Assembly: GCA_029851415.1 (NCBI GenBank)
Contig: CM056742.1
Span: 98,252,976 to 98,316,975, forward strand
Source: Eretmocerus hayati
Lineage: Eukaryota > Arthropoda > Insecta > Hymenoptera > Aphelinidae
DNA length: 64,000 bases
Direction of reading: 5' to 3'
The notes under the pieces were generated by a model, which worked only from the letters and a program-made list of their open reading frames with translations, was not told the DNA's origin and ran no database searches. Below are positions 1-11,423 of the stretch, one piece after another. A program made the translations under genes and the position numbers. Every line of letters begins with the position of its first letter. The stretch's first letter is position 1.

Positions 1-417
1 AGAGTCTGACATTGAAGCAAACTCCTCATGCATGCACTCCTTTAGCTCCATCCATTTCTTTGTTGATCCCTCCATCTCTCTCTTTCCAGGTTCAAATATT
101 CGCGCTACTTCCCCACTTTTTGTCCTTTCCTAGTTCCGTCGTTCCCTCTCTTGTGCGCATGCGCAATTCTTCGCTCGTCTTTGCGGGTCCTCTTGCTTCC
201 AATGCTGCTTTCTCACCTTCAAACTACTCCTTATTTTCTTTCGAGAATTCTTCTCTTCGCTTTCTCTAATTCCTGCACTTCATATCCCGCACTATTTTTC
301 ACCGTCTCTTATACTTTATCCCACCTTTTTTAGTCCGTACAACTCTGTTTTCTCTTTGCCATGAAGCACTTGTTTCACACCTCTATTCGTTACGTCTTGC
401 CATACCGGCGCCCATTT

Positions 418-421
<4 letters not shown>

Positions 422-462
<41 letters not shown>
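422..462. repeat. TA microsatellite
   Basis: About 20 uninterrupted TA dinucleotides, followed by two copies of a short ATAATCACATTATAAT-like unit. A shorter TA tract at 683-705 is followed by the same ATAATCACAT word, so the sequence between the two tracts may be a repeat or an insertion flanked by duplicated microsatellite. Confidence 0.95.
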
Positions 463-464
<2 letters not shown>

Positions 465-682
465 CACATTATAATATATATATAATCACATTATAATTGT
501 AAGCTTCGCGAAATATATTTGGGCATGGGTGAGGTCCAGAGTTTTCAGAGAAATAATGATGATGAATGAGAGTGAAGTGTCATAGCATGTGGGATTTTGG
601 GATTTCATTCATTTTTATTCCATTACATTAATTCAAATGGGGGTTGGCGAGCGGAGCGAGCAGGGGGGCTTGCCTCCCCCCA

Positions 683-705
683 GTATATATATATATATAT
701 ATATA
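683..705. repeat. second TA microsatellite
   Basis: About 11 TA dinucleotides, then ATAATCACAT as after the tract at 422-462. It lies directly after a GC-rich hairpin (639-682) with a run of six G answered by a run of six C. Confidence 0.9.
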
Positions 706-1517
706 ATCACATGTCTGCACCAGAGGACGACTCAACTGGATAATAAAGAATAGGTAGGTGCAACTGGGCAGTCCGCCCGTCAGCTGTTTCCAACAAACTC
801 AAATATATTTGTTATCCCAAGCCCTCTGCTCGGGTCGTAACATGCCACTGAATGATGAGCGCTCTGGCGGCTTCAAATTCAATATTTGCGATGCCATTTC
901 AGCTTCTTCATGCTCCATCGTTTCGTGAAATACCTCGTCTTCCCCGTCGGTCGATGAGTTAGCACTCCCGTTCCCGTCTGTGCTGCTGGATGTGCCCCAC
1001 CTGGCACGTGCTCTCATAACCTCTCACACGCACCCACAGCCGCACCTTTTCTTATTCTCACTATATATTGTATTTCGCCTTGAAACATTCTAATTTCCAC
1101 TTGTCGACTGCGCCATGTAATGTTTGGGCGATACACGAATAATTCGAGTCACTCATTACTCCTAAATGAGTTCATTATAATACGAGAAACAGTTACTTGT
1201 TTACATAATTACTTGGGAGCTCGCGCCCACCGCTGTGGTTCGCGAAGGTCTGCCCACTCACCGGTCAATTCCATACATTCAAACATGATGGCAGTACCTA
1301 CTGGTGCGCATCCATTACACAGGACACCCTTTTTGGACACTCAACCACCCACAATTCAGGAAATTAGCCAACAGAAAAAGTTCTACTATACAGAATGTCA
1401 ATCAAACTATCCTGTGATCAATCGGGATATAAAAACAGAGTTGTACTACTCAGTTCTTGCAAATCACAGCCTACATTGTGTACATACTATGAGGGACCGG
1501 AGTGGGGACCTAATATA

Positions 1518-1681
1518 CACTAGGGAGCAAGGTGAACTGCAATGGCTGTGACGGTTAGTGACCTTTCGCGATTTGTCGTCTCTCTCGCACTCATGGGATA
1601 ACCTGTTAGGTGCGAAAAAGACGGGAGATCTCGAATGGTGGCTGACTTTCATCCCATTACAGTTCACCTTGTTTCCGAGTG
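1518..1681. mobile_element. 164-bp MITE, family 1 copy A, TA target duplication
   Basis: Terminal inverted repeats of about 22 bases start CACTAGGGAGCAAGGTGAAC on the left; the right end reads CACTCGGAAACAAGGTGAAC on the opposite strand. TA flanks both ends (1516-1517 and 1682-1683). A second copy of the same length class lies at 12801-12963. There is no coding capacity. A TA duplication fits the Tc1/mariner class, but no transposase is present to prove it. The BEL element starts two bases after this MITE ends. Confidence 0.85.
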
Positions 1682-1684
1682 TAC

Positions 1685-1832
1685 TGTTTAGAAAATAGCC
1701 GATCTTCCAAATCTCGAACTCGGACCGTTTATTTCTTGCAATTCACAACAACAACAAAACATAGGTTAAGAAGAAAACATAGGGTGTAGTCCTCTTGAGA
1801 GAAGTCGGCTGCTAGACGTCAGACTTCAAACA
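1685..1832 (-). repeat. 3' LTR of the BEL/Pao element
   Basis: This 148-bp repeat begins TGTTTAGAAAATAGCC and ends CAGACTTCAAACA on the plus strand. It matches 8216-8363 with a small number of substitutions. It is short for a BEL/Pao LTR. The polypurine-type tract lies just inside it (pyrimidine-rich on the plus strand, 1833-1860). Confidence 0.9.
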
Positions 1833-1997
1833 TTCCGCCCGCCTCGTTCCTCGACAAGATCTCATTGGTAATCTGGCTAGCTCAGTGACAGGTCTGGTGA
1901 CTTCTCTATACTCAGTCTTGACTGTGGCCACCCTGATGAGCCCATCGGAACCGGGTATTGCTCGAAGTACTCGTCCTAACGGCCACTTGCCATCTGG

Positions 1998-2300
1998 TCA
2001 TAACATGCTTGGGTCAAGAACCATGACGAGATCTCCTACTGCAACGTTTTCTCTAGGTCGCGTCCACTTGACTCGCTGTTGGAGCGTGTTCAAATATTCT
2101 CGGCTCCAACGCGTCCAAAAGTGATCTCGCATTCCCTTAACCAGCTCCCAGTGAGTCAGATGATCAAGGTTCCGGTGATCAAGGGACGGTCGAGGTAAAC
2201 CTTGAGATGGTTCACTTCCCAAAGAATGAGCGGGTGTCAACGCTGTTATGTCATCGAGATCGTTGGTTGAAGGGACTAGAGGTCTATTGTTCAGAACCAT
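1998..2300 (-). pseudogene. BEL/Pao C-terminal DUF5641-like tail
   Basis: It contains FWTRWSREYLNTLQQRVKW and a following VGDLVMVLDP motif, the usual end of BEL/Pao integrases. It is cut from the integrase by a short interruption and truncated near its end relative to the family. Confidence 0.8.
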
Positions 2301-2312
2301 CTCTACTCCAGC

Positions 2313-3230
2313 TTAGACCGTGGAGAATTCCTCGAATGTGAGTTTTTTGGGGCCGATTAGTCGTCTCAAGTGTGTTTTTGCCGACTTGATCCCTGCTCCC
2401 CACACGCCGCCAAAGTGTGGTGCGGCTGGTGGAATGAATTTCCAGGTGATGCCAGACTCTGCAAGACTACCGTGCACAAGTCCCCATTCCATTTCGGCTG
2501 CTCGAAGTGATCGTGCAAGCTCTACATTTGCACCTCTCAAACTGTTGAAGTTGTCACTCCATATTTCTAACGGATTGCATCGTCGACTAATGAAGCGATC
2601 CAAAGCTGCTAAAAGGCTTGGAACTGTCATGTCGCCCACCAGCTCCAAGTGTATCGCCTTCGTCGGAAGACACACAAACAGAGTCATATATCCTTTGGTG
2701 GACGTGATTCCACGTCCTTTACCTCTGAGGATCTGGAACGGACCGGCATAGTCCAGGCCACATTCCTGAAAAGCTCGCACAGGAGTCACACGAGCTTCAG
2801 GTAGTTGACCCATCATTCGTCCCATAGGACGAGCACAATCTGTAGCACACTTCATGCAATTTCGAACAAGTTTCTTAACTATCCGTGATCCTCCGGTGAT
2901 CCAGGCAAATTTCAAAGAATAGGCGTACGTTAATCGGCGCCCTCCATGGAGACTTTGATGATGAGCACGCCAAATGACCAGATGAGCAAGATGACTCTGC
3001 CCACTGAGCACTACTGGATGCTTTTCGTTGAATGGTAGATGAGAATGCTCGAGTCGCCCTCCAACCCGCAACAGACCATCGCCGTCTACAAATGGAGACA
3101 GTGACCGTAGCTCGCTGACATCCTCCACACATTCTCCTTTTCTAATTCGAGCGATCTCTTCACCATAGCTCTGGTTCTGACTAAGACGTACGCATGTGAA
3201 GAAGGCTCGTTGTAGTTCATGAGTGGTCAA
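2313..3230 (-). pseudogene. BEL/Pao integrase
   Basis: An N-terminal zinc-binding HHCC module (RAHHQSLHGG ... RNCMKCA) is followed by the DDE core. The first Asp lies in ECGLDYAGPF and the second in IWSDNFNSLRGAN, where a family member would normally read DNGTNF or similar, so the region after the second Asp is altered. The conserved HFGGVWGAGIKSAK segment follows. A stop separates it from the C-terminal tail. Confidence 0.88.
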
Positions 3231-3278
3231 AAATCCACTTAGATCTCCTGCTTGAGGTTTGCACCGTTGATCACTGAT

Positions 3279-4210
3279 CTACTGGAGAAACCTTTGACAT
3301 CGTGCAATGACTCGTATCAGTGCATCAAGGTCTGAATAACGATCTATCAGTTCAACTCTGTGCTGCGATGACTGGGTAACTAAGCATTGAATGTTCTGGT
3401 CAACCGCCGTTGTATTAATCTGAGGTGCATTGGGCCACTGGCTATGCGGCTTTGCAAGCCACGAGGGACCTCTCCACCAAGCTGGGTGATGTTTCAAGTT
3501 ATCAGTGGTGCACCCTCGTGATGCTACGTCAGCTGGATTGTCCGTGGTCGAAACATGTCGCCAGGACACGCGGGGTGCCAATTCATGTATGTGAGTTACA
3601 CAGTTATCCACATAATCGTTCCCGGTAACGACATCCCTGTTGAGCCAGTGTAAAACAATCTTTGAGTCGCTCCAGATGACGCAGTCTTCCATTCTAGTAT
3701 GGAGACAATCCGCGATCGTTTTCGTGAGCTTGGCCGCCAGCAGAGCTGCTCGAAGTTCCAGACGAGGAATGGTGATTCTTTCCCTTTTTGTTTTTGAAGG
3801 TTGCAGATGACTAATAGGTGCCAGTTTTGTCTTGCCTGACAGGACATTAACCTCAATTTTCCCATCCAAGGTTTCCACTCGAGAGTAAACAACTGCCGCC
3901 AAAGCTCTCCTGCTCGCATCTGCGAAGGTGTGCAGTTGAATGGCTTGGGAACTCTTGCTCTTGATCCACCTTGGCATCGTCAATTGAGGAACAGATAGTA
4001 ATGAATTGCGGAACGATTTCCACTGCTCCGACCAGGGTTTTGGTACATCTTCATCCCATTAGAGTTGAGCACGCCATAGATCTTGAATGATGATTTTCCC
4101 CGTAACCGTGAAGGTGCTAGCCAGCCGGCTACATCAAAGATCTTTGCTAGTTCTGAAGATGCAATACGCTTAGTTAGCTTGCAGTCCTCGTCTAAAATCG
4201 GAGCAGTGAA
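3279..4210 (-). pseudogene. BEL/Pao connection and RNase H segment
   Basis: The continuous part (3983-3279) contains LHTFADASRRALAAVVY, IPRLELRAALLA and VIWSDSKIVLHWL, giving the Asp-Glu-Asp series of BEL/Pao RNase H. Between 4210 and 3984 the translation still resembles the family (GWLAP motif) but has stops. It would degrade the RNA of the RNA-DNA hybrid. Confidence 0.85.
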
Positions 4211-5098
4211 TCAGAACTCATCTTGTACTGGATCCCAGGCGACGCCGAGCTGACTGATGGGTCCGTGCGACGACAGCTGAAACCAATCGGGCCGAAGCTT
4301 GTCTTCGTCTGGGATCTCGTCAAGTGTTCCTGGATCGTTGGCGACCCATTTCTTCAGGTGCAAGCAAGCTTGTCCCATGAGTCCTACGAGTTGGTCTCTT
4401 CTTCCCTTTATGTTTACAATGGTATCTGCTCCGCATGAAAAGTCGTCCATGTACAATTCTTCATTCACTGCATCCACGGCTTCAGGAAAATCCGCCCCAT
4501 CATCCACACAAACTTGTAACAAGGAACGAAGAGCTTGCCACGGAGCACTGTTGATTCCGTAAGTGACAGTCTCTAACACGTAGTGCTTGATCGGATGAGA
4601 TGGCGAGGGACTCCATAGAATGCGTTGAAGATGTATATGTTGCTCGAGAACTCTGAATTGACGATACATTTTAGCAATATCTGCGCAGAACACGTATTTA
4701 TGCCTTCTCCAGCGAATAATGACTTCAACCCAATTATTTTGTAGAGCTAGACCGACGTGCAATATGTCGTTGAAACTCTTGTCGCTTGAAGTAGGATGTG
4801 ATGCGTTGAATACAACCCTCAACTTCAATCCATTGTTTCCTCTTTGCCAAATTGCATGATGAGGAATATAGTTAATCAAATCTATTTTGGACAAAATCTC
4901 CTCTGCAGACAACCCACGCATGTGGCCACTATTCTCAAAATCTTCCATGAATTCGCAGTATGCCTTAATCAATTCGGGATCTTTGTGCATTCGACGGTGC
5001 ATCGAGGCCAATCTTGCAAGCGCTTGTTTCAAACTCTCCCCCAATCGAGCATCAGAGTCTCGTTTAATAGGTAAGGGGACAGTGAACCTGCCTTGCAA
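4211..5098 (-). pseudogene. BEL/Pao reverse transcriptase segment
   Basis: DNA polymerase domain that would copy element RNA. The first catalytic Asp is in KYVFCADIAKMYRQ and the catalytic pair is in ELYMDDFSCGAD. The palm pattern YGINSAPW precedes the YMDD motif. The segment follows the protease in another frame and ends at a stop near 4211, after which homologous sequence continues. Confidence 0.9.
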
Positions 5099-5772
5099 AT
5101 CCCCGGTATGTAGCAGAGTGTAAATTTGTTCACATTCTGCATGAACAGCCGGGAGACGCGATGAAACGGGAGTTTCCTCTTGTTCCCAGAACCTTTTATG
5201 AGTTCATGGATTCGTTCTAGGCACAAATCGTCTTCAACGGATCGAGCGGTGGTGCAATTTGTGTTGAGTTGGCGTCGGTTTGACTCCATTTGAACAGTTC
5301 CGACAAATGTCGAGCCGAACACGGTTCTTTGAGCCAATAAAGAGTCGCAATGTTTGATACCTTGAACTACCAGTTGAGAATACCAATCAGCCCCAATGAT
5401 CATATCCACTCTGCCCGGAGTCTTGAAGGTTGGATCAGCCAGTTTGAGTCCTTTGCAGCTATCTACGGTGGTTGATGGTAATAGGCTTGTGGGTGTCTTC
5501 ACATCGATTTGTTTCAGGACTACGGCATGGACCTTCCAAACTCGGTTACTGTGAATGTCATACAAGCTTATCATTGCTTGAAACCTAGCTGAATCCAACG
5601 GCCCGCCCAGTACTCCCAGTACTTGCACTTGAATTTTCTCCAGTTTCACGTCCAACTTGCGGGCGAGACGCAAAAAGATCATCGTAGCTTCAGAACAAGA
5701 GTCAAAAGGAGCCCGAATCTTCTCGAAGTGAAGTCGACTATCGCCAACTATCACTTGGGCTGTAGGCAACAC
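5029..5772 (-). pseudogene. BEL/Pao aspartic protease region (DUF1758 type)
   Basis: Retropepsin-like segment that would process the polyprotein. It opens with a strand ending APFDSCSEATMI, where DSCSE stands in the place of the DSG catalytic motif, as is common in BEL/Pao. A later IGADWYSQLV motif is typical of the DUF1758 family. The segment is separated from gag by a stop and overlaps the RT segment in another frame. Confidence 0.8.
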
Positions 5773-5778
5773 TGCTAG

Positions 5779-7278
5779 TCATGATGATGAGAGTTCTATC
5801 TCTCCCTCAGTCTCTTGTCTTAGGCTTGACTCGACACCATCAAGTTGAGTAGTAAGCATTTGAAGACGCGGTATCTTACTTGGCCTAGGACCTTGATTAT
5901 TCGGAGAATGAGGACGACTCAAATTATTGAATGATTCTTGATGCAGCATTGTATGGTGACAATTGAAGCAAGTTCTGCACGATAGAGTGGATGGACAGAA
6001 TTGAGCCGAATGGCCTCTGCGTAGGCAGTTGAAGCATAGCTTCAGCTCTCTCACCAACCGTTGACGTTCGTTTACGCTTGATTCCTTGAAAATCTTGCAG
6101 TTGTGAGCCGTGTGATTCCCCTGACAGCATGGGCAAGAGAATGTATCGCTCCCAGATGACGAAGTCTGATTCGATTGCTTAAGAATTTGGCTCCGACTGA
6201 AGGTCTTGGGGTTGTTCAAAGACGACGACTGTTTTTCTTCCCCTTTTGTTGCTCTGAGAGTGCGGCATCGACGTTGCAAAAACAGGTTCAACAGCGCAAA
6301 TGTCGGATGGCGAATTGTTGAGTTATCTTCATCGCTATCAGAGCCTCGGTCGCCAGCTTTGTCGAATGCTCGATCAACAGTCTCTTCCCACTTGCCTTTC
6401 GTGACAGGATCCATGAAGCGAGTGGCAATCCTGATGAACCATTCATCTTGACTTTCCACTGGACGCTTGAGGATCTTGAGCTGGTTTCGGTGGCGGTTTA
6501 GCTCATCTACAAGTTTTTGTAACTGACTCGCAGACTCTGTTTTCAACGGCTTGCTAGATAAGTCCAGAAGCTCCTGCAGGTGATCTTGTACGAGAAGTCG
6601 CGGTTGGTCATACCAGCTATTCAAGACCTGCCAGGCAATGGCGTAGTTCTTCTCAGTCGGTGGATAGCCAGCGAGAACGACCTTGGCCGCTTCTTGTACG
6701 CAGTTAGATACGTCATCTTTTCAGCGGGTCTAAGATCGTCCTTGTCGCACCTTGAAAGTGTCTCTGAAGACTTCCCAATCTTCAGATCTTCCGCTGATTA
6801 TTGGTAGATTTATCCTAGGCAACCTGGATTGAGAATGCATCGTCGCAGTGGATGGGTTCGGAGTCGACACAGAACGACTTGCCTCAAGTCGGTTTTGAAC
6901 GTCAATCAAGAGCGCCATTGTCTGTAGGTACCATCTCTCCGCCTTTGCATGCTCTTCACTGAAATTGTAGTCACGTACGTCTTCTTCTGGGAGAGATATC
7001 ATTTCGACGTGGTTCATCTCGAAGTTGCTCCAGTAGTTGTCCAATAAACCCATGCGGACGGTGACCAGACCCGGCGTCCAACTGCTTTCTGGTGCTTGCC
7101 CAACATCCTGCGACGTTCTTTCGAGTATCTGTCGTAGAGCTTCTTGTCTTCTCATCACCTCCATGATTCCTGTTAAAATAGCAACCCTGAGTTTTCGCAA
7201 TATCATTGTTCTTGGTCCTCGCCTGGTCCGTAATCCCATTGATTTTGATGTAGGCGAGGATGCCTGGTCACATTTCAT
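5779..7278 (-). pseudogene. gag of the BEL/Pao element, frameshifted
   Basis: The capsid precursor would package element RNA. The first part (7278-6730) has the DUF1759-type character of BEL gag, including a SRLPRINLPIISG motif followed by DWEVFRDTF. The frame then shifts near 6725 and continues from 6624. Near its end it has a CPCCQGNH-type cluster and a zinc knuckle CFNCLRRGHSAQFC, followed by a second cysteine cluster. The frame closes just before the protease. The frameshift makes it a pseudogene. Confidence 0.85.
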
Positions 7279-8194
7279 TCGAAAACTGGGCTAGCCTTTT
7301 ATGGTCAACATTACATATGCAAAGAAGGGAATAGTCTGAAACGATCGAGCTGATTCATTGTCAGTCGACGAAGTTCGAGCAACTTTCATGAAAATGGGCA
7401 ATCGGTCTGACTCACTGTCAGCCGACGCCACCATAGAGTATACAGCATCAAACTACCAAGTTGACACACTGTCAACAGGCGAGGTTCTGGAAGGGCACAT
7501 GAATAATCGAACACATCGCTCGATACGAGCGGCAGAATCCTAACAAAGGCAGTGACATAGGTGCATATGATTCATCAGCGCAACTTGCGATTGATTCAGA
7601 AAGAAGTGGAAAGAAATAGGAGGATGAGGAAAGAAAGAAAGAGAGAGAATGAGGCGGAAATTGTCATGTTCTTCAACATAAATTCAAAATTGAACCACAG
7701 ATGATCGATTATCGAATTGAAGCACTGCATGTTGATCCGACTATGAAACCTTTTTGGACACACGATACGTTGATTTTATTAACCTTTCAAATTTCAAGTG
7801 GCGCCGCCCGCTTTCAGGGCCTCCACCATCGACTCGTCCCGATTTTGTCTCAATACGAATGAACTCGAATAAATTGAAATGCAAACAATGCAATGGAAAA
7901 TAATCAGGTCAAGTCGCGTGACCTAACCTGCGTGGTGTGGTGTATTAGTTTCTCCATTAAATAATTCGTTCGCCAATTTATTCGCGCAATACATCGACTC
8001 TATGCGTTTACGAGCATGATACGTTAAGCATTAATGATTCAATCGCTCACGATAGGCTCTGAATCGGACGAGGGGTAGCACCGTCCGCCGTACTAAGTCT
8101 GTTAACACGTTCTGGCTACATCAAAAATTCCTCACCTGATTCGTTTATTTTCGTTATTTGCCCAGTATCACGCTTTTTCACTGCGGCTGATCTT
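7279..8194 (-). other. 5' leader of the BEL/Pao element
   Basis: Non-coding sequence between the primer site and the gag start. It contains purine-rich GAAAGAAAG-type runs near 7620-7650 and no supported gene. A leader of about 0.9 kb is long for this group but lies wholly within the element. Confidence 0.6.
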
Positions 8195-8212
8195 ATCCGG
8201 CTCGAAGGACCA
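8195..8212 (-). promoter_or_regulatory. Primer binding site complementary to tRNA-Tyr
   Basis: The plus strand reads ATCCGGCTCGAAGGACCA, which is the 3' end of animal tRNA-Tyr including CCA; the element's sense strand is its complement. It is 18 bases long and three bases from the 5' LTR, exactly where minus-strand priming should start. The tRNA identity is from established knowledge of insect tRNA-Tyr acceptor stems. Confidence 0.85.
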
Positions 8213-8215
8213 AAG

Positions 8216-8363
8216 TGTTTAGAAAACAGCCAATCACTCAAGTCTCGAACTCGGACCGTTTATTTCTTGCAATTCACAACAATAACAAAACATAGGTTAA
8301 AAAGAAAACATAGGGTGTAGTCCTCTTGAAAGAAGTCGGCTGCTAGACGTCAGACTTCGAGCA
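8216..8363 (-). repeat. 5' LTR of the BEL/Pao element
   Basis: Partner of the LTR at 1685-1832, same length, with a few mismatches, so the insertion is not very recent. The primer site lies three bases inside its inner edge. Confidence 0.9.
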
Positions 8364-8368
8364 TGTAC

Positions 8369-8948
8369 AATCACGATGATCCATCAAACACTTCTAATCA
8401 ATGCGCGAAACCGCGACAAGGCGTGAGCAACACATGAAAACTCTACACAGGAACCAACATTAAGCAACACTCGACAAATAACTAGAATAATGATTTGCTC
8501 CGTTGCATCGTCTACAGTCCACATGCAGCGTGGTACACACTACCTGCAGACTAAAGCCATCAGCTACGGGTGGGCAGGGATCCGCAGCAAGATTACAAGA
8601 ACCAGGAAGATAACGAGAATCATTTTGAGTTAAAACCATTGAGACTGCACACACAACATCACGGCACTACGCGCAAACGCAACACATAACCACAATCGCG
8701 GAACAATGATCATTACATGATGAACGCGTGTCCCTTATGTAATGGTTTGAAGGCAAATCATTACGCGTGTAAAGTTGGCACCCGCCTCTAAACATTTCAA
8801 ATGTGATGATTACGAATCCTTTTTCTATCAAAAGTCACAAATTCTGAAAATCGTTACGAATTTTGACAAATGAATTCCTTGAAAGAACAAATTTTCTTCT
8901 ACATCCCGGTTATGGTATGTACACACTTAATGAATCAGACTGTATACA
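8369..8948. other. Intergenic stretch without a supported gene
   Basis: Flank of the BEL element up to the next MITE. Only short open frames occur and none is recognisable. I see no structure here. Confidence 0.5.
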
Positions 8949-8950
8949 TA

Positions 8951-9289
8951 CTCACAAGGGGGGACCACGCGGTCCGGGTCGCGAATCTCCCCCAAGATTT
9001 TTTTACAGTTTTGTACTACCGAAAAGAAAAAGAATCCATAGTAACTCCGTCAAATGAGTCTCCTGTTCGAATATACAGCCACTAAGTTTAACATTGCTCA
9101 TATAGGCTCATGTGAAAAAGTGATATTTATATAGATATACTGGTAATGCTAAGGTTTTTGCTTGTAGCTCTCGACAGGAGGCCCATTTGACGGAGTTATT
9201 CTAGATTCTCCATATTCTAGGTGATAGCAAACTGTGAAAAAATTTTGGGGATTATTGGCGACCCGGCCCCCATGGTCCCCCCTTGTCAG
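8951..9289. mobile_element. 339-bp MITE, family 2 copy A, TA target duplication
   Basis: Terminal repeats are CTCACAAGGGGGGACCA on the left and, reversed, CTGACAAGGGGGGACCA on the right, flanked by TA (8949-8950, 9290-9291). Internally the phrase AACTCCGTCAAATG appears near the left and again inverted near the right, so the inverted repeat is long. The copy at 61175-61513 has the same length, 339 bp. No protein is encoded. Confidence 0.88.
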
Positions 9290-9938
9290 TAAACCTATTG
9301 TCACCTTATGTTGGACTCAGTCGATAAAGTTTTTCGCTTGAATCAAAACAAAATTGACCATTTTACTGAAATTTCGATTGTTTCTTGAACAAATGAAAAT
9401 GTAAGATTTAGCTTTCCGCTCAATCGATTGGCAAGTAGATTGTGTGTTCTTTCAAGACAGCAACAGCCTCCTTTGTATCTTATCGGCCCGTTGACCCTTA
9501 TTGGATACTGTTACAATTTTCAGCCTCCTCAGTCAGAATTATACTTGTACCACGGTCTTATCTACAGGTCCGTCAACTTCCGTGGTCAAGGAAGGTCCAC
9601 TACTGAAACCGTAAATAAGCTTCGTTCCGTCACCACCACGCGTCTCCGCTTGTCCTTCGAGAGGCGGCCGAGCGCGTGCGCGCAGGAGAGGAGATCGCCT
9701 GCTTCTCTGTCTGATGCATGCTTGATGCTTAGCTCGGTGGCTCATGCTTGCACGAGTTTCATAAAACCGTGCTCTCGTCGAATTTCCTGACGACCCTCGA
9801 TTGCATTGATAGCAGTATTATCTGCTTATCAATGCAGGGTCTCATATGTCAATCTTCGCTATCGCTAAACTCAAACTTATCATAAGTCCCAACTGGGGCC
9901 AACAAGCTAAGAGGTAGGTTTTCGTTGCATTAGGAACG

Positions 9939-10027
9939 TCGTGTCTGCGGTCGAGCGGATAGTTTTATCGATCAATTTTTGCATTCGATGGTTGCAGGTT
10001 CAATTCTCGGACGGGGAAATTTTTTTT
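9939..10027 (+). ncRNA. tRNA-like Pol III unit in the left arm of FB-A
   Basis: An A-box-like segment (TGCGGTCGAGCGGATAG) is followed about 40 bases later by a B-box match GGTTCAATTC at 9997-10006, then a run of eight or more T from 10019. Spacing and terminator are those of a tRNA gene or tRNA-derived SINE. Acceptor-stem pairing is poor, so it is tRNA-like rather than a functional tRNA. The B box lies 446 bases from the element tip, against 442 in FB-B. Whether it is transcribed is not known. Confidence 0.55.
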
Positions 10028-10162
10028 CTCTTCATTAAAGACAGCTTATTACTTTTGAAGACCTAAGTATTCATTATCGGTGTATTTCTTCCATTTTTTT
10101 TTAAATTACGGACTTATTCATAAAATGCCAACGTTTTTTGAGATTTTCTTAACGTCAATAAT

Positions 10163-11423
10163 TGGGGCTGCCACAATACAAGACAATACAATAATTTGCC
10201 ATATGTCGATATTGGTTCCATGAGAATGTGTCTATATCGATGTCGTTATTGGTAGCGAGAACTATTGAGGCTCACTTACTGTTATTGTATCGACCTCGAC
10301 CAATAATTATTGCGATATTTATCGATATCGTGTCTAAATTATAGTCTCAGGTGAGGATGGTGCTAACTCACCCCAAGCCGTTGTCTTCTTCAAAATCCTT
10401 GTGAACAAAATCGATGATGTTATTAGAAACCTCGATCACAAATTTGATCGAGATTCAATCGATGAAAAGCTTTTACTGGCATTTCAACAAGGAAGACATG
10501 AGGTATTGAAGCACTACCGTAAATGCAATTGGATATACTCAGTGTCGCTCATCTTGGACCCTCGTTATAAGTTTGCTGATTTTGACACCACTGGATGGGG
10601 TATAAGGTGCTGAAATCTGAAGCAGTAAATAAGTTCGAGGAGATCTGAAAAGAAAAGTAGTTTGATGTTTTCTCTGATCGGTCTTGTGCGATGAACGAAA
10701 CGTCAACAAATTGCCATAATGATAATACCTCCGATTTGCCTTTGATCTATGATGCTCCTGAAACAAGTGGTACAGACATTTGGAAAACAGAAATAAGAAA
10801 TTATTTGGGATATTCTCGTGCTTCAATGAGCATTTCTATTTTGGAATGGTGGAAACAACATGCTTTTTCGTATCCAATACTGTTACGGATGGCCCGAGAC
10901 ATCCTTGCTATAATGCCAAGCGCAGTCCCGGTCGAAAGATTATTTTCACAAGCTAGAGATGTCGTCACGCCGAATAGATCTTTTCCAGAGAATGAGTCTA
11001 TTAGAGCAATGTTATGTATCAATTCTTGGGCCAATAGCTCATTGAGGAAAGAAATCTGTGAATTGGAAATCCCATGATTGCTGTGATATTAGGAATTCAT
11101 TTCTGTCAAAGTTCAAATGTGCGTATAATTATTTTCGTCTACATTTACTATCTGTTTTAAGAAAGATTACTCAATATTATCATTGTAATATCCAACAGAA
11201 CTCATTTGTGTACCGTAGCTTCGCCGAAAAATAGCAGAATTGGCATCAATATCCATATTATCGCGATATATCGCGATAAATTATCGATCAATAATTTATA
11301 TTGATGGAGTGATATCGTTATTGTCTCGTCCGGAAATCTGACATATTGATGTTGATATCGATATTGAAGTTATTGATATCGCGATACAATAACGATAAAT
11401 TATCGACTATTGCGGCAGCCCTA
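10163..11423 (+). mobile_element. hAT-superfamily transposon nested in FB-A
   Basis: Terminal repeats are TGGGGCTGCCACAAT on the left and TAGGGCTGCCGCAAT reversed on the right. The flanks TCAATAAT (10155-10162) and TGAATAAT (11424-11431) form an 8-bp duplication with one mismatch. Subterminal regions are rich in TATCGATA-like words. Transposase remnants lie inside. The right arm of FB-A shows the corresponding site without the hAT near 11745-11760. Confidence 0.85.
10401..11077 (+). pseudogene. hAT transposase C-terminal remnant
   Basis: The first part contains SLILDPRYKFADFD, a motif found upstream of the hAT dimerisation region. The second part carries the hATC dimerisation signature: ILEWWKQHAF, YPILLRMARDILAI, then VPVERLFSQARDVVTPNRS and LCINSWAN. 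Stops and frame changes separate the two parts (around 10612-10690), and the N-terminal zinc finger and catalytic core are missing. It would have cut and joined hAT ends; in this state it cannot. Confidence 0.85.

Larger units (their letters stand above)
1..1517. other. AT-rich intergenic sequence without a supported gene
   Basis: Short open frames occur on both strands here, but none has a recognisable domain or good coding character. The stretch holds two TA microsatellites and a small GC-rich hairpin, listed separately. I see nothing else. Confidence 0.6.
1685..8363 (-). mobile_element. BEL/Pao LTR retrotransposon, complete in length but decayed
   Basis: Read on the minus strand this element has a 148-bp LTR at each end (TG...CA in both orientations), a tRNA primer site beside the 5' LTR, a leader of about 0.9 kb, gag with zinc knuckles, protease, reverse transcriptase with YMDD, RNase H, integrase and a DUF5641-like tail. 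The target duplication is TGTAC at 1680-1684 and 8364-8368. The order protease-RT-RNase H-integrase and the sequence type are those of BEL/Pao. Several frameshifts and stops break the polyprotein, so it is inactive. It inserted into the last bases of a MITE. Confidence 0.93.

Noticed and set aside
12..333. Open frames in a T/C-rich stretch
   Set aside because: Low complexity Ser/Phe/Leu-rich translations in overlapping frames with no domain; chance frames.
799..1017. 72-residue minus-strand frame
   Set aside because: No motif or splice context; short and isolated.
1120..1551. 143-residue plus-strand frame
   Set aside because: Runs into a MITE at its 3' end and shows no recognisable family; not supported as a gene.
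9939..10016. Functional tRNA gene in FB-A
   Set aside because: A- and B-box spacing is right, but acceptor and T stems do not pair well; called tRNA-like only.
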